64,000 bases of DNA from Setaria digitata. Lineage: Eukaryota; Nematoda; Chromadorea; Rhabditida; Setariidae. Position numbers and translations under genes: made by a program. Within the stretch, counting starts at the first letter, position 1. Every line of letters begins with the position of its first letter. The notes beneath the pieces were generated by a model. The model was not told the origin of the DNA. It ran no database searches and worked only from the letters and a program-made list of their open reading frames with translations. The stretch is taken from contig RCAB01000004.1 in the NCBI GenBank assembly GCA_003640385.1, forward strand, positions 496,001 to 560,000, written 5' to 3'. Shown in pieces: positions 38,397 through 49,820 of this stretch.

Positions 38397-38670
38397 CGTT
38401 CGACTTTAGCTATTCAATACCTGAAAGAAATCGAATCAATATTGCATGCCTAATCGCAAATCCACAAATATGACCATAATTATATGGTCAAATATCAAAG
38501 CCAGTCGCCTTTCAGAAACCGTTTTTCGTCCTTGCTGGGATTTCTATTTTTGCACCACTAAAAATCATACGAAACCTAATTCGAATATTTAAACAAGCAC
38601 GAAGAATGTGAAGAAAGGATACCCAAGTATCCATTTCATGTACACTATTTCTTCAAGTTTATTTTCCAAG

Positions 38671-40769
38671 TTAGCTTCCATTCAGACGGTATAATGTAAT
38701 TTCATATGTGAAATGATATGTGTAGCAAGCCTTACCGCTGCACGGTAAGAAAATGTTCATTCTGTTAATATCGTTATAGGAATGAAAGGAAATTAATAAA
38801 CTCTGCCATGACTAGTGATGTAATAAAGATGCTTACTTGATATTCTACTGCCACTTTAACCGGATCAAGACAGTTGCTAAAACTGTTGTGAGTGACACAA
38901 GCTACCTATTTTACTAAGCAATCTTCAAAGAAGGAAGTTAACAACAAATCAACCTTTAAGATAAACAAAACATGGTGCGGAAGCGGGAAATGAGTGGCAA
39001 TATTTCAGAATATATCTTGAAAATGTTCTATTTAACTGTAATTCTTAATTTATTATGAGAAGAATATTAAATAATTATTTCCTTAATGAATATTTGTGAG
39101 GAATTTAGTCACCAAGCCTTCCCTCATTTAGTTTTTAAAAGAGTAAGGTACTTATGACTAAATCAAAGACTTTGATCTTTTGGATAGTTTGAATAACTAA
39201 AAGAATCAGTATTCCTGAAAATATTAAGAAGTAATGATATGATTATTTGAGCATTAAGCACATTACATTTACACATCCATATACTAGAGACAAGAAGACC
39301 TGTTGTAATAGTAGAGTTAAAAACAACACATCACGAGGGGCGGAAAAAATAAAGAGTAAAGAAGGTGATAAAAATCTAAAGAGTTCATTAAATAATATTA
39401 GACAATGATTTCATGTGATCTGACTACTTACTCTTAGCATTTCTAAAGGAAATAACATTTTTATCTCTACTCGTCTAAGCATTCGCATATTCCGGAAAGC
39501 TTTATTTAGAAAAAAAACTTTGAGCATTACCATTATGAAAAGTACTGGTTATGAAACATGAGAAGAAAAGAGACCAAACATGAGAGTGCACTTCCCCTTT
39601 CAAATAAGTGCCACCAATCTACAACGAAAATGTATTGTTAAGATGTCATGGAAAGAGATGTGTTTTACGCATAAGATAATCACACAAATACCCCATCTGA
39701 AATTTATTCTTTTCCTCGGAGATTTTTCAGCTATATATTAGATTACTCAACTTAATGAAATATTAAGAGAGCGAGATTTCAGAAAAAAGCGTTGTCAAGA
39801 GTTGAGCTGACCTTCCATTCTTTAAAACTTCCAGGGACGCTTAGGCTAAAAAAAACATAGTATTATTAAATGTAATTATGCTTACATTATTTCAGTTATA
39901 CCAGTACTAATGGAATTAATGGAAAATGTAAATTGTTGCAAAATTGAGGAACATACTGTTTCCATATGAGCTGTGGTAATGTGCTATACAAATTTTTTAA
40001 TGAATGAAATGAACTGAGCATTTCACATAATTTATATAGAAAATACCACAACATGAAAGCTTAAAAAGACAGATTACAATGATACAGTGAGTCATTCCCC
40101 GAAACGACAATTTCGATTTTCCATAATTCGTCACTTTGATTTTGGGTATGAAATACAATTTTTTGATTACATTGTGTAAATGCAGAACTTCAATTCCCTA
40201 TATCTCAACTCGTATCTGGCTAAATAATCTTATCCCAGTTATTTTTTTTTTTTTTTTTTAAAAAGTATAACAGACAGTAGCAACAAAATATTTGGGGATA
40301 AAGGCAACATCAGGGGAAGACTATCACATAATACAGTTTGGAGCACATTCAACAGAAGGAAATGATAATGTTGATGAAGCAAGACAAAAAAGACATGAAC
40401 TGCGAACTGTGATGCACTTCAGAAGGGAATGTAAAAGTAGGCAAAATAGAGAGGGAATCGATGTGAGGGCAGTGAAAGAAATTCGTTTTTAAAATAAGAT
40501 ATGACGAAAGACAACTTGTTACAGCATTTGATTAACATATAAAAATACGACTTACAGAAGGGGTGACTACCTGTTTAAAAAATTAAAGCAGCATTTAAAT
40601 GAGATGCACTTTGGAATTCCATCTTTATGCGAAATTCCAGCCAAAAAGGGTACAATTCTGAACTTACCAGAATGAATATCACAGGACGATCTGCTTCAAC
40701 CCAATGAACAAACATACTAGGCACTCCTAAATGGCAACAGCAAGAGTTTGTAATGGACATAAACACCAT
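38671..40769 (-). CDS. Unrecognised gene of very small exons
   Basis: No family recognised. The start is well marked: ATG at 40769 lies three bases after ATCTTTCAG and opens a 34-codon exon (40769-40668) ending at GTAAGT, with FVHWVEADRPVIFIL. Further exons with clean acceptor/donor pairs are 40570-40556 (15 nt, VVTPS), 39845-39812 (LSVPGSFKEWK), 39618-39531 (IGGTYLKGEVHSHVWSLFF), 39442-39432 (11-nt micro-exon) and 38876-38837 (NCLDPVKVAVEYQ). A last piece ending TAA at 38671 (YTYHFTYEITLYRLNGS) is plausible. Phases link 39845 to 39432, but one exon on either side is missing from my chain. It lies between sup-17 and mrps-27 on the same strand. Coding status looks good; the full model is uncertain. 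Confidence 0.4.
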
Positions 40770-41234
40770 TGGCTGAAAGATGGTCAATCAGTCGATTATT
40801 CTAAAAAAAAAAAAACATTCAGAACTCAATTTGACACTTCATCCTATGATCTGAAATTTATATTTGTCGAAAAATATCATCAGCAAAACAGCAACCAAAG
40901 AGTCAGGAATAAGTCAAAAGAATTGATACTGATAAACTGCTCTTCCTCTCCAAAAAAAAATATTTTTGTTAGAATTTAAAAACTGCAGCTTTCAAAAGAA
41001 ATTTGTGCTAGAGCAGCTTATCAGTAGCCGAAATTTGAGCTATACAACAGAACAAATAAGCTATAATTGAAAGCACGAAAAAAAAAGAAAAAGATAAAAA
41101 ACTGGAATAAAGAACAAAAAATGGACCGTTTCCAACAACTGTTGAGAAGAGATCTTAAACTTAATAGAAGATAAAAAGAGGAGACAGCGGCTTCAACATT
41201 ATGAGTGAGCACTATCAAATGAAGGCTATCGCTT

Positions 41235-44200
41235 CTAATTCCGCCGATTTTTAGCTCGCATTTCAACATCATTTCTTCTACGATTTCTTCTGTGGCCTCG
41301 TTTTGGACCACTAAGTGCAACGGAAGGTCCAGGAACAGCAGCCGAATAAGGCGGTGGAGGTTCTATAACAAGAACACTAGTTGGTGGAGGAGGTAAAGGT
41401 GGTGCTGAAGCAACTGGTCGGAATGCTGTGCGACTACTTACTCTTTCGCCACTTTCCGAGTGTCCCGCAGTTTGCCTTCCAACAAAAGTTGTACCAATCT
41501 AAATCATAGTAGTCAGTTTTTCCTTAGATTATAATAAGTAATTAGGCTATTCAGAAATAGAATTTGCTGCGAAAACATCCACTAAATTCCAAAATATCCA
41601 AAATATTTCAAAAAACATGCCTGGTGTGCTCCACGACCGTGTTTTCGTTGGATAAGATTCTTCGGCCGTCGAAGAGTGTCGTAAATATTTAAGGCTGGAG
41701 TTTTGTTAGGATTGGTACTAGGAGTATGTACAGCACAAATTTTAATGAAAAGTGTCATGAAAAGCAGGAGACCGAGACCACCAAGAACAACAGCCCACCA
41801 ATTCACCTGAAGATATGCATGAAAGCGGAAATCAAATTATCAACAGTGGAACACAATGACCAGATTTTTAAAGAAAAAGAACTTACTTGAATCCAATATT
41901 TGACTTCATATAAAGTTTTGGGGTTGAAAATGACATTCTTTAATCGTGCTAATGGCCCGTCCGCATCTACGCTTCTACATTTGCGAAAGATATCACAGTA
42001 CCCTTTAATACGAACCATTACATTTTAGGTATTTGATGCACTACAAATGAACAATGAAAACTGGATTAGATCAAGTACCTTTATAGTTGTTGCATGGAGA
42101 ACCAGGAAGCAAAATCAATCCAGGTTTATTAGCTCGACCAGACTGTTTGTATTTACCGACAGCAAAGTGCGGCAAAGTAAGACTAGAACGGCATGCTGCA
42201 AAGATAGCGAGTCACATTGGTAAGAATTGGGTCTTGCATTCGAAAATATAACGAAAAAAGATGAATGAAAGCAAATCTGGCAACAAAAATACAAGGGTGT
42301 AACTAACTTCCGTTCTCGTCCTCACAGGCCAAATGACACAGGTGTTCTGGAGATCCAACTGTTAGAAAACAATCCCTCAATCCTACCTATAATACCGCAA
42401 ATAAATGATTAACATAAATACCAAAAAAATCAGGAGGCATTATGAAGCAGATGATTATGACTGAAGCACACGTCTGCATATTGGAATAGTAAGCTTATAA
42501 GAACTGTGAATAGTAAAAACGCCCTTAGTAATGCATAACTCGAACGATTGATGGATTAAGCAATAGCAAGAGAGAAATTTACTCTGTTCGCTAACAGAAG
42601 AGGGCCAAAAAAAAAAAATTTTCCTTCTAAGTCAAGTCAGAGCAAGCATCTTGGAATGATCCCATAATACAATCGAGTTTCTTATATTTTGACTACCTAC
42701 TCACCATTCCATACATAAGTAAAATAACCTGAGCACAGATTGAACCATTGCAGTTACCATCGTTACAGACTTTAGTCGAATCTTGACATGGCAATCCATT
42801 TTCTTTAGGATCAGATGGTGGGCATTCTGGACTTTTGCTATTACACTGCTGTTGTTTTAAGCATTCTGATTCTGCACGACATGTCCTAAAAATATAAGGA
42901 ATATTAAATACAGGCATTATTCTTGTTCCCCTTATAAATTTTCCACTATTTACCTCCCCGTTTTCCTCGCCTCTTCACTTCCTCCTTTTTGTTTTATTTT
43001 CTATTTCTTTTCGAACCTTGATCTTTGTTGTCTCTGTCGATTTTAAAAGACCAATTTCGATGAAAAAAAAAAAAAAAAATGACTTGACTAACTTTCTAGA
43101 AGCATATGGCTGACAACTGGAAGCGTCACAGCATGGTCCTTCGGATGGACTACACTGCGCAGAATGTATACGTTTGCAGCGGGATCCAGGGCCAGATTGA
43201 CGAGGATTACAACAACTGTCCTTCATTGTTTGACAATCTTCGGCATTGTATCCACAGTCGCAATCTTCTCCGGGTTCCTTTACCTGATTTCCGCAAAAAG
43301 CCGATTTTGCCTCTGTAAGTAACATCAATATATTATTTTATAATGAAAGCACTAAAAATTAAAAAAAAAAAAAAGAAAAGAAAAACAAAGCTGACAATGA
43401 AAATACCTCTGAAGCAGTTCCGTTTTCCTGCGCCTACATTACTACTGAAGCCACCTAGTCGAAATGCAGCTTCGCTGTCAACCGGTCGTTGTTGCAGAAC
43501 CTAGAATAGCAACTTTCTAACAAATTTCTTCTTCTTCCAAACAAGATTAATCATTACTTAATCTTTAAGATTATTCGTTGTTCATTTTCAAACATTTCGT
43601 ACATACTAACTTACATTTTCCCTTAAAAGAACATATATCTCTTTCTCTTGCACTCACCTTCAACATTGTTGAAAAACACACATAGTGATAGTAATGAAGA
43701 TATGGCAATCAAATAAATAGATCTCAGAAATCAATCCATCACATGAACTTTTTTTCTAAGGGATACCTCGGTAAGCACTAAAGTAATATTTGCTATTGAA
43801 CAATTTGAAAACTGGGCATTATTCTTCTTGTCTCCCGATGTTGCTGAAGCAAACATGATGAAGTTTCCATCCGGTAAACCTGGCTGACATTCCAGAGGAT
43901 AATCATGCTATAAAAAAAGAAAAATTATAGATGATAACGAAAAATTTTTTCCTTTAAAAGAAAAAATTATGAAGGAAATTCCTCGTGGTAAACCGAAATG
44001 TAATGGAATTGATTAATTTGGTAAAAATGGAACGTCTTTCACATGCTAGCAACTAAAGTATCTAGAAGTAGCTGTTAATAAAATTTAAATTAGGCACTTG
44101 TGGAAATTGTAAGAATGTTAAAGAAGATTGCGAAACTGACTAGAAAAAAAATTGAGAAAAGTAACACAAGTATAGAAAAAACAAAAAGCAAAAACAAAAA

Positions 44201-46672
44201 ACAAAAAAACGAAGGAATACCGGTGATCCGAAATTGTGACCAATTTCATGTGCCAAAGTAAGTTGAGATACTCGATTGGGAACACGATTACCATAGTTCA
44301 CTAATGTAATTATACCTGTATTTAGTGAACGATACACAAAATTCGATGCCTCGCTGTACTTCGTGTATTGCTGACATATACCACCAGCTGTATCTGAAAG
44401 TCTTCAGCCATCCAGATTCTTAAATCATCAAAGTTTCATTTTAGCAATTATGATTGTAAAAATCAACAATACTTCTACTAATGAAAACCGATAAAATATA
44501 TACGAAGTCAAGATCACCTTAATGCTAAACGTACTGCATCAATCAATAACACTTACTATGATTTGGGCTGGCTACCCAAGCAAGGCCTAAAGTGCCGCCC
44601 ACAAAGTCACGAAATGTAAATGCATAAGCCAAGCAAAAATCAGAATGATTTTTGCGCGAATTAAGGTTTAAGTAATTCGAGACATCGACATTTTCCTCGC
44701 AAAAAGGATTTTCCTGAGACATTCCTTTCGGCTTGCCATCCTTACAAGTATTCGGAGTATATAGCTGAAATTTTATATGAAAAAAAAAAAAACCCTTAAA
44801 TATAATGGAAATGTATAAAATTAATGAAAAAAAAAGATGAATAAGAAATTGTTTGAATTCCCAAAACCGTACTAAGACAAAGAATGAAATAAACAAACCG
44901 AAATACGTTGTATAACAAATGTAATGCCATTGATTCCACCGAAACTTGTACTCTCATAAATTTGATTTACTGCCTTGATATGGTTGTAAAAAAGACTTGC
45001 AATCTCTTCCCGGGTCCTTCAAAGAATAAAAACTTCCATCCTTTTATATTCTCAGAGAATTTAAGCTGCACATTTAAACTGAAACCATAACAAAGGAAAG
45101 ATTCAAACATACCTAACGTCATCCATGTTTCCTTCTTTTTCGTAAACATGTTGGTAAAGTTTCTGGTCTGCTTGTAGGTAGACGTAACATGCTCTAAAAG
45201 TAAAAATACTTGATTATGCAATAAGTGTTGTCGATGCATAATATAAATATGACCATTTTAATAAAAAATGCAAGAGGAATGTTCTCCTGACCTGACTGCA
45301 TAGATCTGTTTGCCATTGATTGTTTTAGTTTGATCGGCAGCTCGCTTGAATCGTGATTCGAATATATATCTGAAACTTTCAGTTTATATCCAAAACCAGA
45401 AGACTAATGATAAAAGACGACAAGCTCATGTGATTTTATGAGTGTTCCTAGAAAATTAACATTGAATTTGACATGAAATAACAGTAATGAACTGGAAACA
45501 ACCGTTTATCAAATGCGCCGTCTCTATAGGACTGCTCGTTTTCCTCGTCCTCATAGAGAGCGCCATTCTGGATAATTTCCATCTTCCGCTGGATCGCGTG
45601 GTCTAACCCACAGTTCTGATCTTTCTCCACTGAACGTTTCTTCCTTTGTTTCCAAAAATTAATTGAACTATCTAAAATATGAATGAGAGAGGAACCGGTT
45701 GAATTCCATTCAGCTTGTATCCAATTATGGTTAAACAAAACTGATTTCGTGTTTGGCTGTATGATGTACAGTCTGTCGAAAGATATATAATTTTAACAAA
45801 TAAAGGACAAACGGAATATCTACTTACCTGAATAAATTATGGAATGAAAATGTTTTGGTCTATGCTTCCAGTGTAAATAACGATCAATTTTGTCTACAGT
45901 GTAAGACTCTCCATTACTGTAAATTATATGTCCGTCAAAGATTCCATCACGAAATGAACCATACAAAATGGATTCTGGATCATCTGAAATAAACCTGGCA
46001 TTCCACAAACAAAACTAATTATAAAACAAATTAATAGGCACTTTCATCTAAAAGTGCTCATCGGTTATTATACCAGTTATTATAATTTTAAATACATCTT
46101 TAATAAACTAGTATTGTTTTTTGTTTCGAAATTCGGAAAATATATCTGAATGTTTAACTCTTTCAGAAAACATAAACATGAAGCTCACTTTTATCATGGC
46201 CATGCACCAAAAAATCTTTCATTGGTATATGTTCATCCTTCCCATCAACATCAAAAACAAAATTGTCGCTGAACACATTTGTATTATCATCCAATGAATG
46301 AAGAATCAAATGGAATGACCTAAAACACCATAAAAGCAAATAAAGCTGGAAAGAACTGAGCTTAAAAACTGTTATATCCAATTAATTACAAATGAAAAAA
46401 AAAAGATTCTAATATACCTATTATGTGAAGCGAACTGAAGACTAAGAGGTGCATACAAGCCATTCGGAGACCGTTTCCTTCGGTCAACCAACGGTTCGTA
46501 ACTGAGTGTTTCGTACCAATCTACGAACCTGCTTAACCCATATACTGAAAATGTATTTGATTGTGTAAAGGAACTTAGAATAGCATATATAAAGGAACAT
46601 ATATAATATATATATTATATATATGTTCCTTTAATGTGAATATTTTAGTCTTAGAGTAAGATATATATGTAT

Positions 46673-46718
<46 letters not shown>

Positions 46719-47049
46719 ACATATATATATTTATTTTATTTTATTCACTCATTTATTTATATATGTAGCAGTATTCTGAAATGTGAATATTTTAGTCTTA
46801 TAGTAAGAAAAAAAAAAATGCCAAAGAGCATTTATTACAGTAGGTTCCCTGTCGATAGAGCCCTCATTAAGGAAAAGGCACAGGTACACTGGCATACGGC
46901 ATGAAATATTTTAAATAAATTGTATGCAGCAAACAAAACAAAAAAAGAAAGAACTAACAAGTATGAAATGTTTTCAAGTAAAATGTTAACAAGTAGGGTC
47001 ACTCACCAAGCAATATATTAGAGATGAATAAAAATATGGAAGCACACAT
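41235..47049 (-). CDS. sup-17: ADAM10/Kuzbanian metalloprotease (SUP-17)
   Basis: A multi-exon gene from ATG 47049 (signal peptide [15 protein letters not shown]) to TAG 41235-41237. Order: prodomain ([14 protein letters not shown]), an RKKRS furin-type site, the reprolysin catalytic domain with [17 protein letters not shown] and zinc motif [12 protein letters not shown] across an exon junction near 44220, a disintegrin domain ([23 protein letters not shown]), a Cys-rich region ([20 protein letters not shown]), a TM helix ([19 protein letters not shown]) and a cytoplasmic tail starting [11 protein letters not shown]. All active-site residues are present. ADAM10 sheds Notch and other ectodomains at the cell surface; C. 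elegans sup-17 acts in LIN-12/GLP-1 signalling. The tail is proline-rich (PPLPPPP, EPPPPYS) with possible SH3 and WW ligands, and ends in basic [10 protein letters not shown]. An acceptor at about 47133 could receive the spliced leader. Confidence 0.94.
46591..46807. repeat. AT microsatellite with hairpin and flanking direct repeats
   Basis: Inside the first intron region of sup-17. A near-palindrome (46591-46632, arms AAAGGAACATATATA and its complement) is followed by TA tracts, the longest about 46681-46710. Two 25-nt copies of a GTGAATATTTTAGTCTT-containing word (46637-46661 and 46783-46807, one mismatch) flank the tract, pointing to local duplication. Confidence 0.85.
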
Positions 47050-48724
47050 GTTATTGGGATGGATGGACACCCGGCCAGGACAAGAAGTACACACACCCAA
47101 GTAATTTACAAATACCAATACATAGTATCTAACCTGAAATGAACATGTGAAAGTACTTGAAGTATTTCACTAAGTTTAATCAACCAAAAGTTAAAGACGT
47201 TCACATATGCAAAAAATTCGAATTTCACTTCAATTCTGAATATTCTGACAGAGAAATCAACTTATCCATAGAGAACGGAATTCATTAGTATTCCTAAAAT
47301 GGGACAAATAATATAATTTCAACGTGCTTTGTCCGTTCATCACGGAAGGAATGATGAACACCGATTCAACGCATACCCATCCTTCAAGCCTTCTCGTCAC
47401 TTCAGATTAAGGATAATGAACCAGAATCTCTTCTTCCCGACAACAGAAAGTTTCTTCCCAAACAGTGAGTTGCCCATACTTCTACTGTCAGTTCAATACG
47501 CTGTACGGACTATTGCAAACTGTCCCTATCAACGTGACCTTCCTCTATATTTCAGGTGGGTAATATTTTCTTGGTTTTCGTCTGAATTATCGATTCGACG
47601 TTTCTGTTTGTGTAAGCGTTGTGTTCCGGGATTGCGCCGTCATTACTACAGTCACCACTGGGAAGAGTTTTCATCCGTTTTAACTTCCGTTCGTGACTCC
47701 TTCTCGTTTTATGTTTGTTTTTTGATGATCTGCAGGGAATATGTGAGTGCAGTATCACAGGTAAACTTTCATTATAAAAGATAGCGTAGTCAGAGTGACG
47801 CTGTGCTCAGTGGTCTCTTACTAGAAAAATTTAAGTTAACCTTTAAGTTGCACTGTGTCTGCTACGACTCTATGAAGCGTATCTTTTTGCAGACGCGTAG
47901 TTCGGCTCTTGCACAGTCATTCATTAAGTAATTCCTTTCTACTGATTTCCTGGTAACTCGTATAGCTCTAAATGTTGCCACAATAGAATTTGAAGACAAC
48001 ATATCGTATGAATATATGCTGTAATGTTGTACAGATGTAAATGCTTGACTGTGACTGATGTCTGGGGGAGATAAAAAATTGCGAAGCCAAATTTACCAGT
48101 GTTATGGCCCCAAGTGGTTATACCTTACTCGATGGAGGATGACACTTTGGATTCAACTAATATTGACAGATCAATTCGGCAGTTTGTACTGAATTTTTAC
48201 GAGGAAGCAGAACGAAGAACTTACTTTGGGAGTACCGAATTCATTATCCTAGAGCATAATTACACATCGATCCTGTTAAGGCATCCTAATCCCGTATTTT
48301 TGCAAGAACTCTTAACATAACTTCCGTGCTTAAACCTTTTTAATCCATTTTTTAATCAGTGAATGGTTTCTTTAATTGGAGCTGTGGAGTACATGAGAGA
48401 TGCGTGGTACTCCACTGACATTTCAATATGATATTTGTTTCTTATATATATATTATATAGATATAGAAAGATTCAAACATTCTGAAACTTGATCTTTTCT
48501 GGACCAAGCGAAAGAAACATATTTTCTCTTTTTTGTATACTAACTAAAATCTGTGAAAGGGATGAACTGAACAATTAGAGCGTGATGATCAGATCTGTTG
48601 CTCTTCTCTATGCAATTCCAATAAATTGTGTTTTCTCTGAAATAATTTCAGCTGTTTGGTGACGGCATCTACTTAACCATTTCCTTATATTTCACTTTTT
48701 TTGCAGTAAATGTTAGAGAACTGA
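47050..48724. other. Divergent promoter region between sup-17 (-) and NDUFB7 (+)
   Basis: About 1.7 kb. Frames at 47329-47784 (+), 47552-47758 (-) and 48099-48320 (+) are open, but several frames are open at once and none has family similarity or a consistent exon context. TTTTTTGCAG ending at 48706 is a likely spliced-leader acceptor for NDUFB7. Confidence 0.5.
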
Positions 48725-49415
48725 ATGGGTACTCGGTTATCAGTATCGCTAGAAGATCCAGAAGTTTCTCCACGGACAGACCGACCTCCCACTTTCGATC
48801 CACTCTATGGATTTCCTAAAGGACGTAAACCACGTGAAATGAAGGCAACGTGGGAAGAGATGGATCATTGGAAGCTAGAATTGGGCGATCGTGATTACTG
48901 TGCTCACTTACTTATCAATCTTAAAAAGTGCCAGGTCGTCATGCTTTATACAACATTTGACTTAATTCAAATATGTTTTAAGAATTCCCTTAAGTTCTAA
49001 CTTTTATAGAGTAAGAATTCTGAATCCATTTCAAATCAAGACATGTTTCCTTTCTCTCACTTGTTTCCCTATTTATTGTGCTGATCAGCTCAAATTGATT
49101 TAGTACATAAAAGCAGAAATTTGTCAGTTTTAATCGATCTAGTGCAGTTTCTTGTAATTTGTAATTATGGCAGTGAACTGGCGGAGAGTTCTTTTCTTTT
49201 TTGTGATGTTTTGATACTTTTTATTTTAGCGACAGTACGCTCCGTTTTCACATTACTACTGTGTGGATGAACATCATGGATGGCAGAACTGTGAGTATGA
49301 GGATCATATTCTTAGAATGAAAGAATTCGAACGAGAAAGACGATTATTGAAACGAGCCTCACGCAAAAAGGCTGCACAAGATAAGACAAGTAATATTCAA
49401 TCTGAAGTCGCATAA
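48725..49415 (+). CDS. NDUFB7: NADH:ubiquinone oxidoreductase subunit NDUFB7 (B18)
   Basis: Two exons, 48725-48934 and 49230-49415, give 131 aa (human protein 137). The CHCH domain has twin Cx9C motifs, [11 protein letters not shown] in exon 1 and [11 protein letters not shown] in exon 2, followed by the conserved [14 protein letters not shown] helix. NDUFB7 is an accessory subunit of mitochondrial complex I on the intermembrane-space side and is folded by Mia40-type oxidation. The start MGTRLSVS keeps glycine at position 2, as in mammalian NDUFB7, which is N-myristoylated; this supports the chosen ATG. That ATG lies 18 bp after the acceptor at 48706. Confidence 0.95.
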
Positions 49416-49820
49416 GCATTTGCATTAGTTGCTTGTAGTATTTTATTAGTCTTGTTTATTTTATTATAATATTGTACATATGTAATAGATAAAGTCTTTT
49501 GTCATGCTCAATCTTTTTGATATGCGCAGTTTTGCCATCGCAGTGATATGTTATTACGGTTATATATTCCTTTTTTTTTTCTTTTGGTTGAGTAGCATTC
49601 TTCGAATAATTCTAAATAAAATAGAATGATGATGGACCACATAAACAGTTCAGTGAAATGAAAAGCGAAAAAGTAGTATGGAGAGAAAAATGCATTGGTC
49701 TCCATTCATTTGATCTTTTCCACGGAAGAATTTTTCCTTAATAAAAATTCTGAACGGAATCATCGCAAAACCGCAGTCAAGTACAGTTCAAAACCAAACT
49801 CCACTTCTGTGCTTTTAGTA
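49416..49820. other. Short intergenic interval
   Basis: NDUFB7 3' UTR and flank of the next gene, about 405 bp on the same strand. No gene seen. GTGCTTTTAG ending at 49818 marks a likely trans-splice acceptor two bases before the next ATG. Confidence 0.6.

Noticed and set aside
38560..38690. ATG-led frame MEANLENKLEEIVYMKW with a spliced continuation before mrps-27
   Set aside because: Splicing it forward reaches a stop before the mS27 ATG, so it is at most a short upstream ORF or an alternative 5' exon.
47329..47784. 151-codon open frame between sup-17 and NDUFB7
   Set aside because: All frames are unusually open here, the peptide is not family-like, and it begins without ATG.
48099..48320. 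73-codon frame upstream of NDUFB7
   Set aside because: It looks moderately protein-like but has no linked exons or recognisable domain; probably chance.
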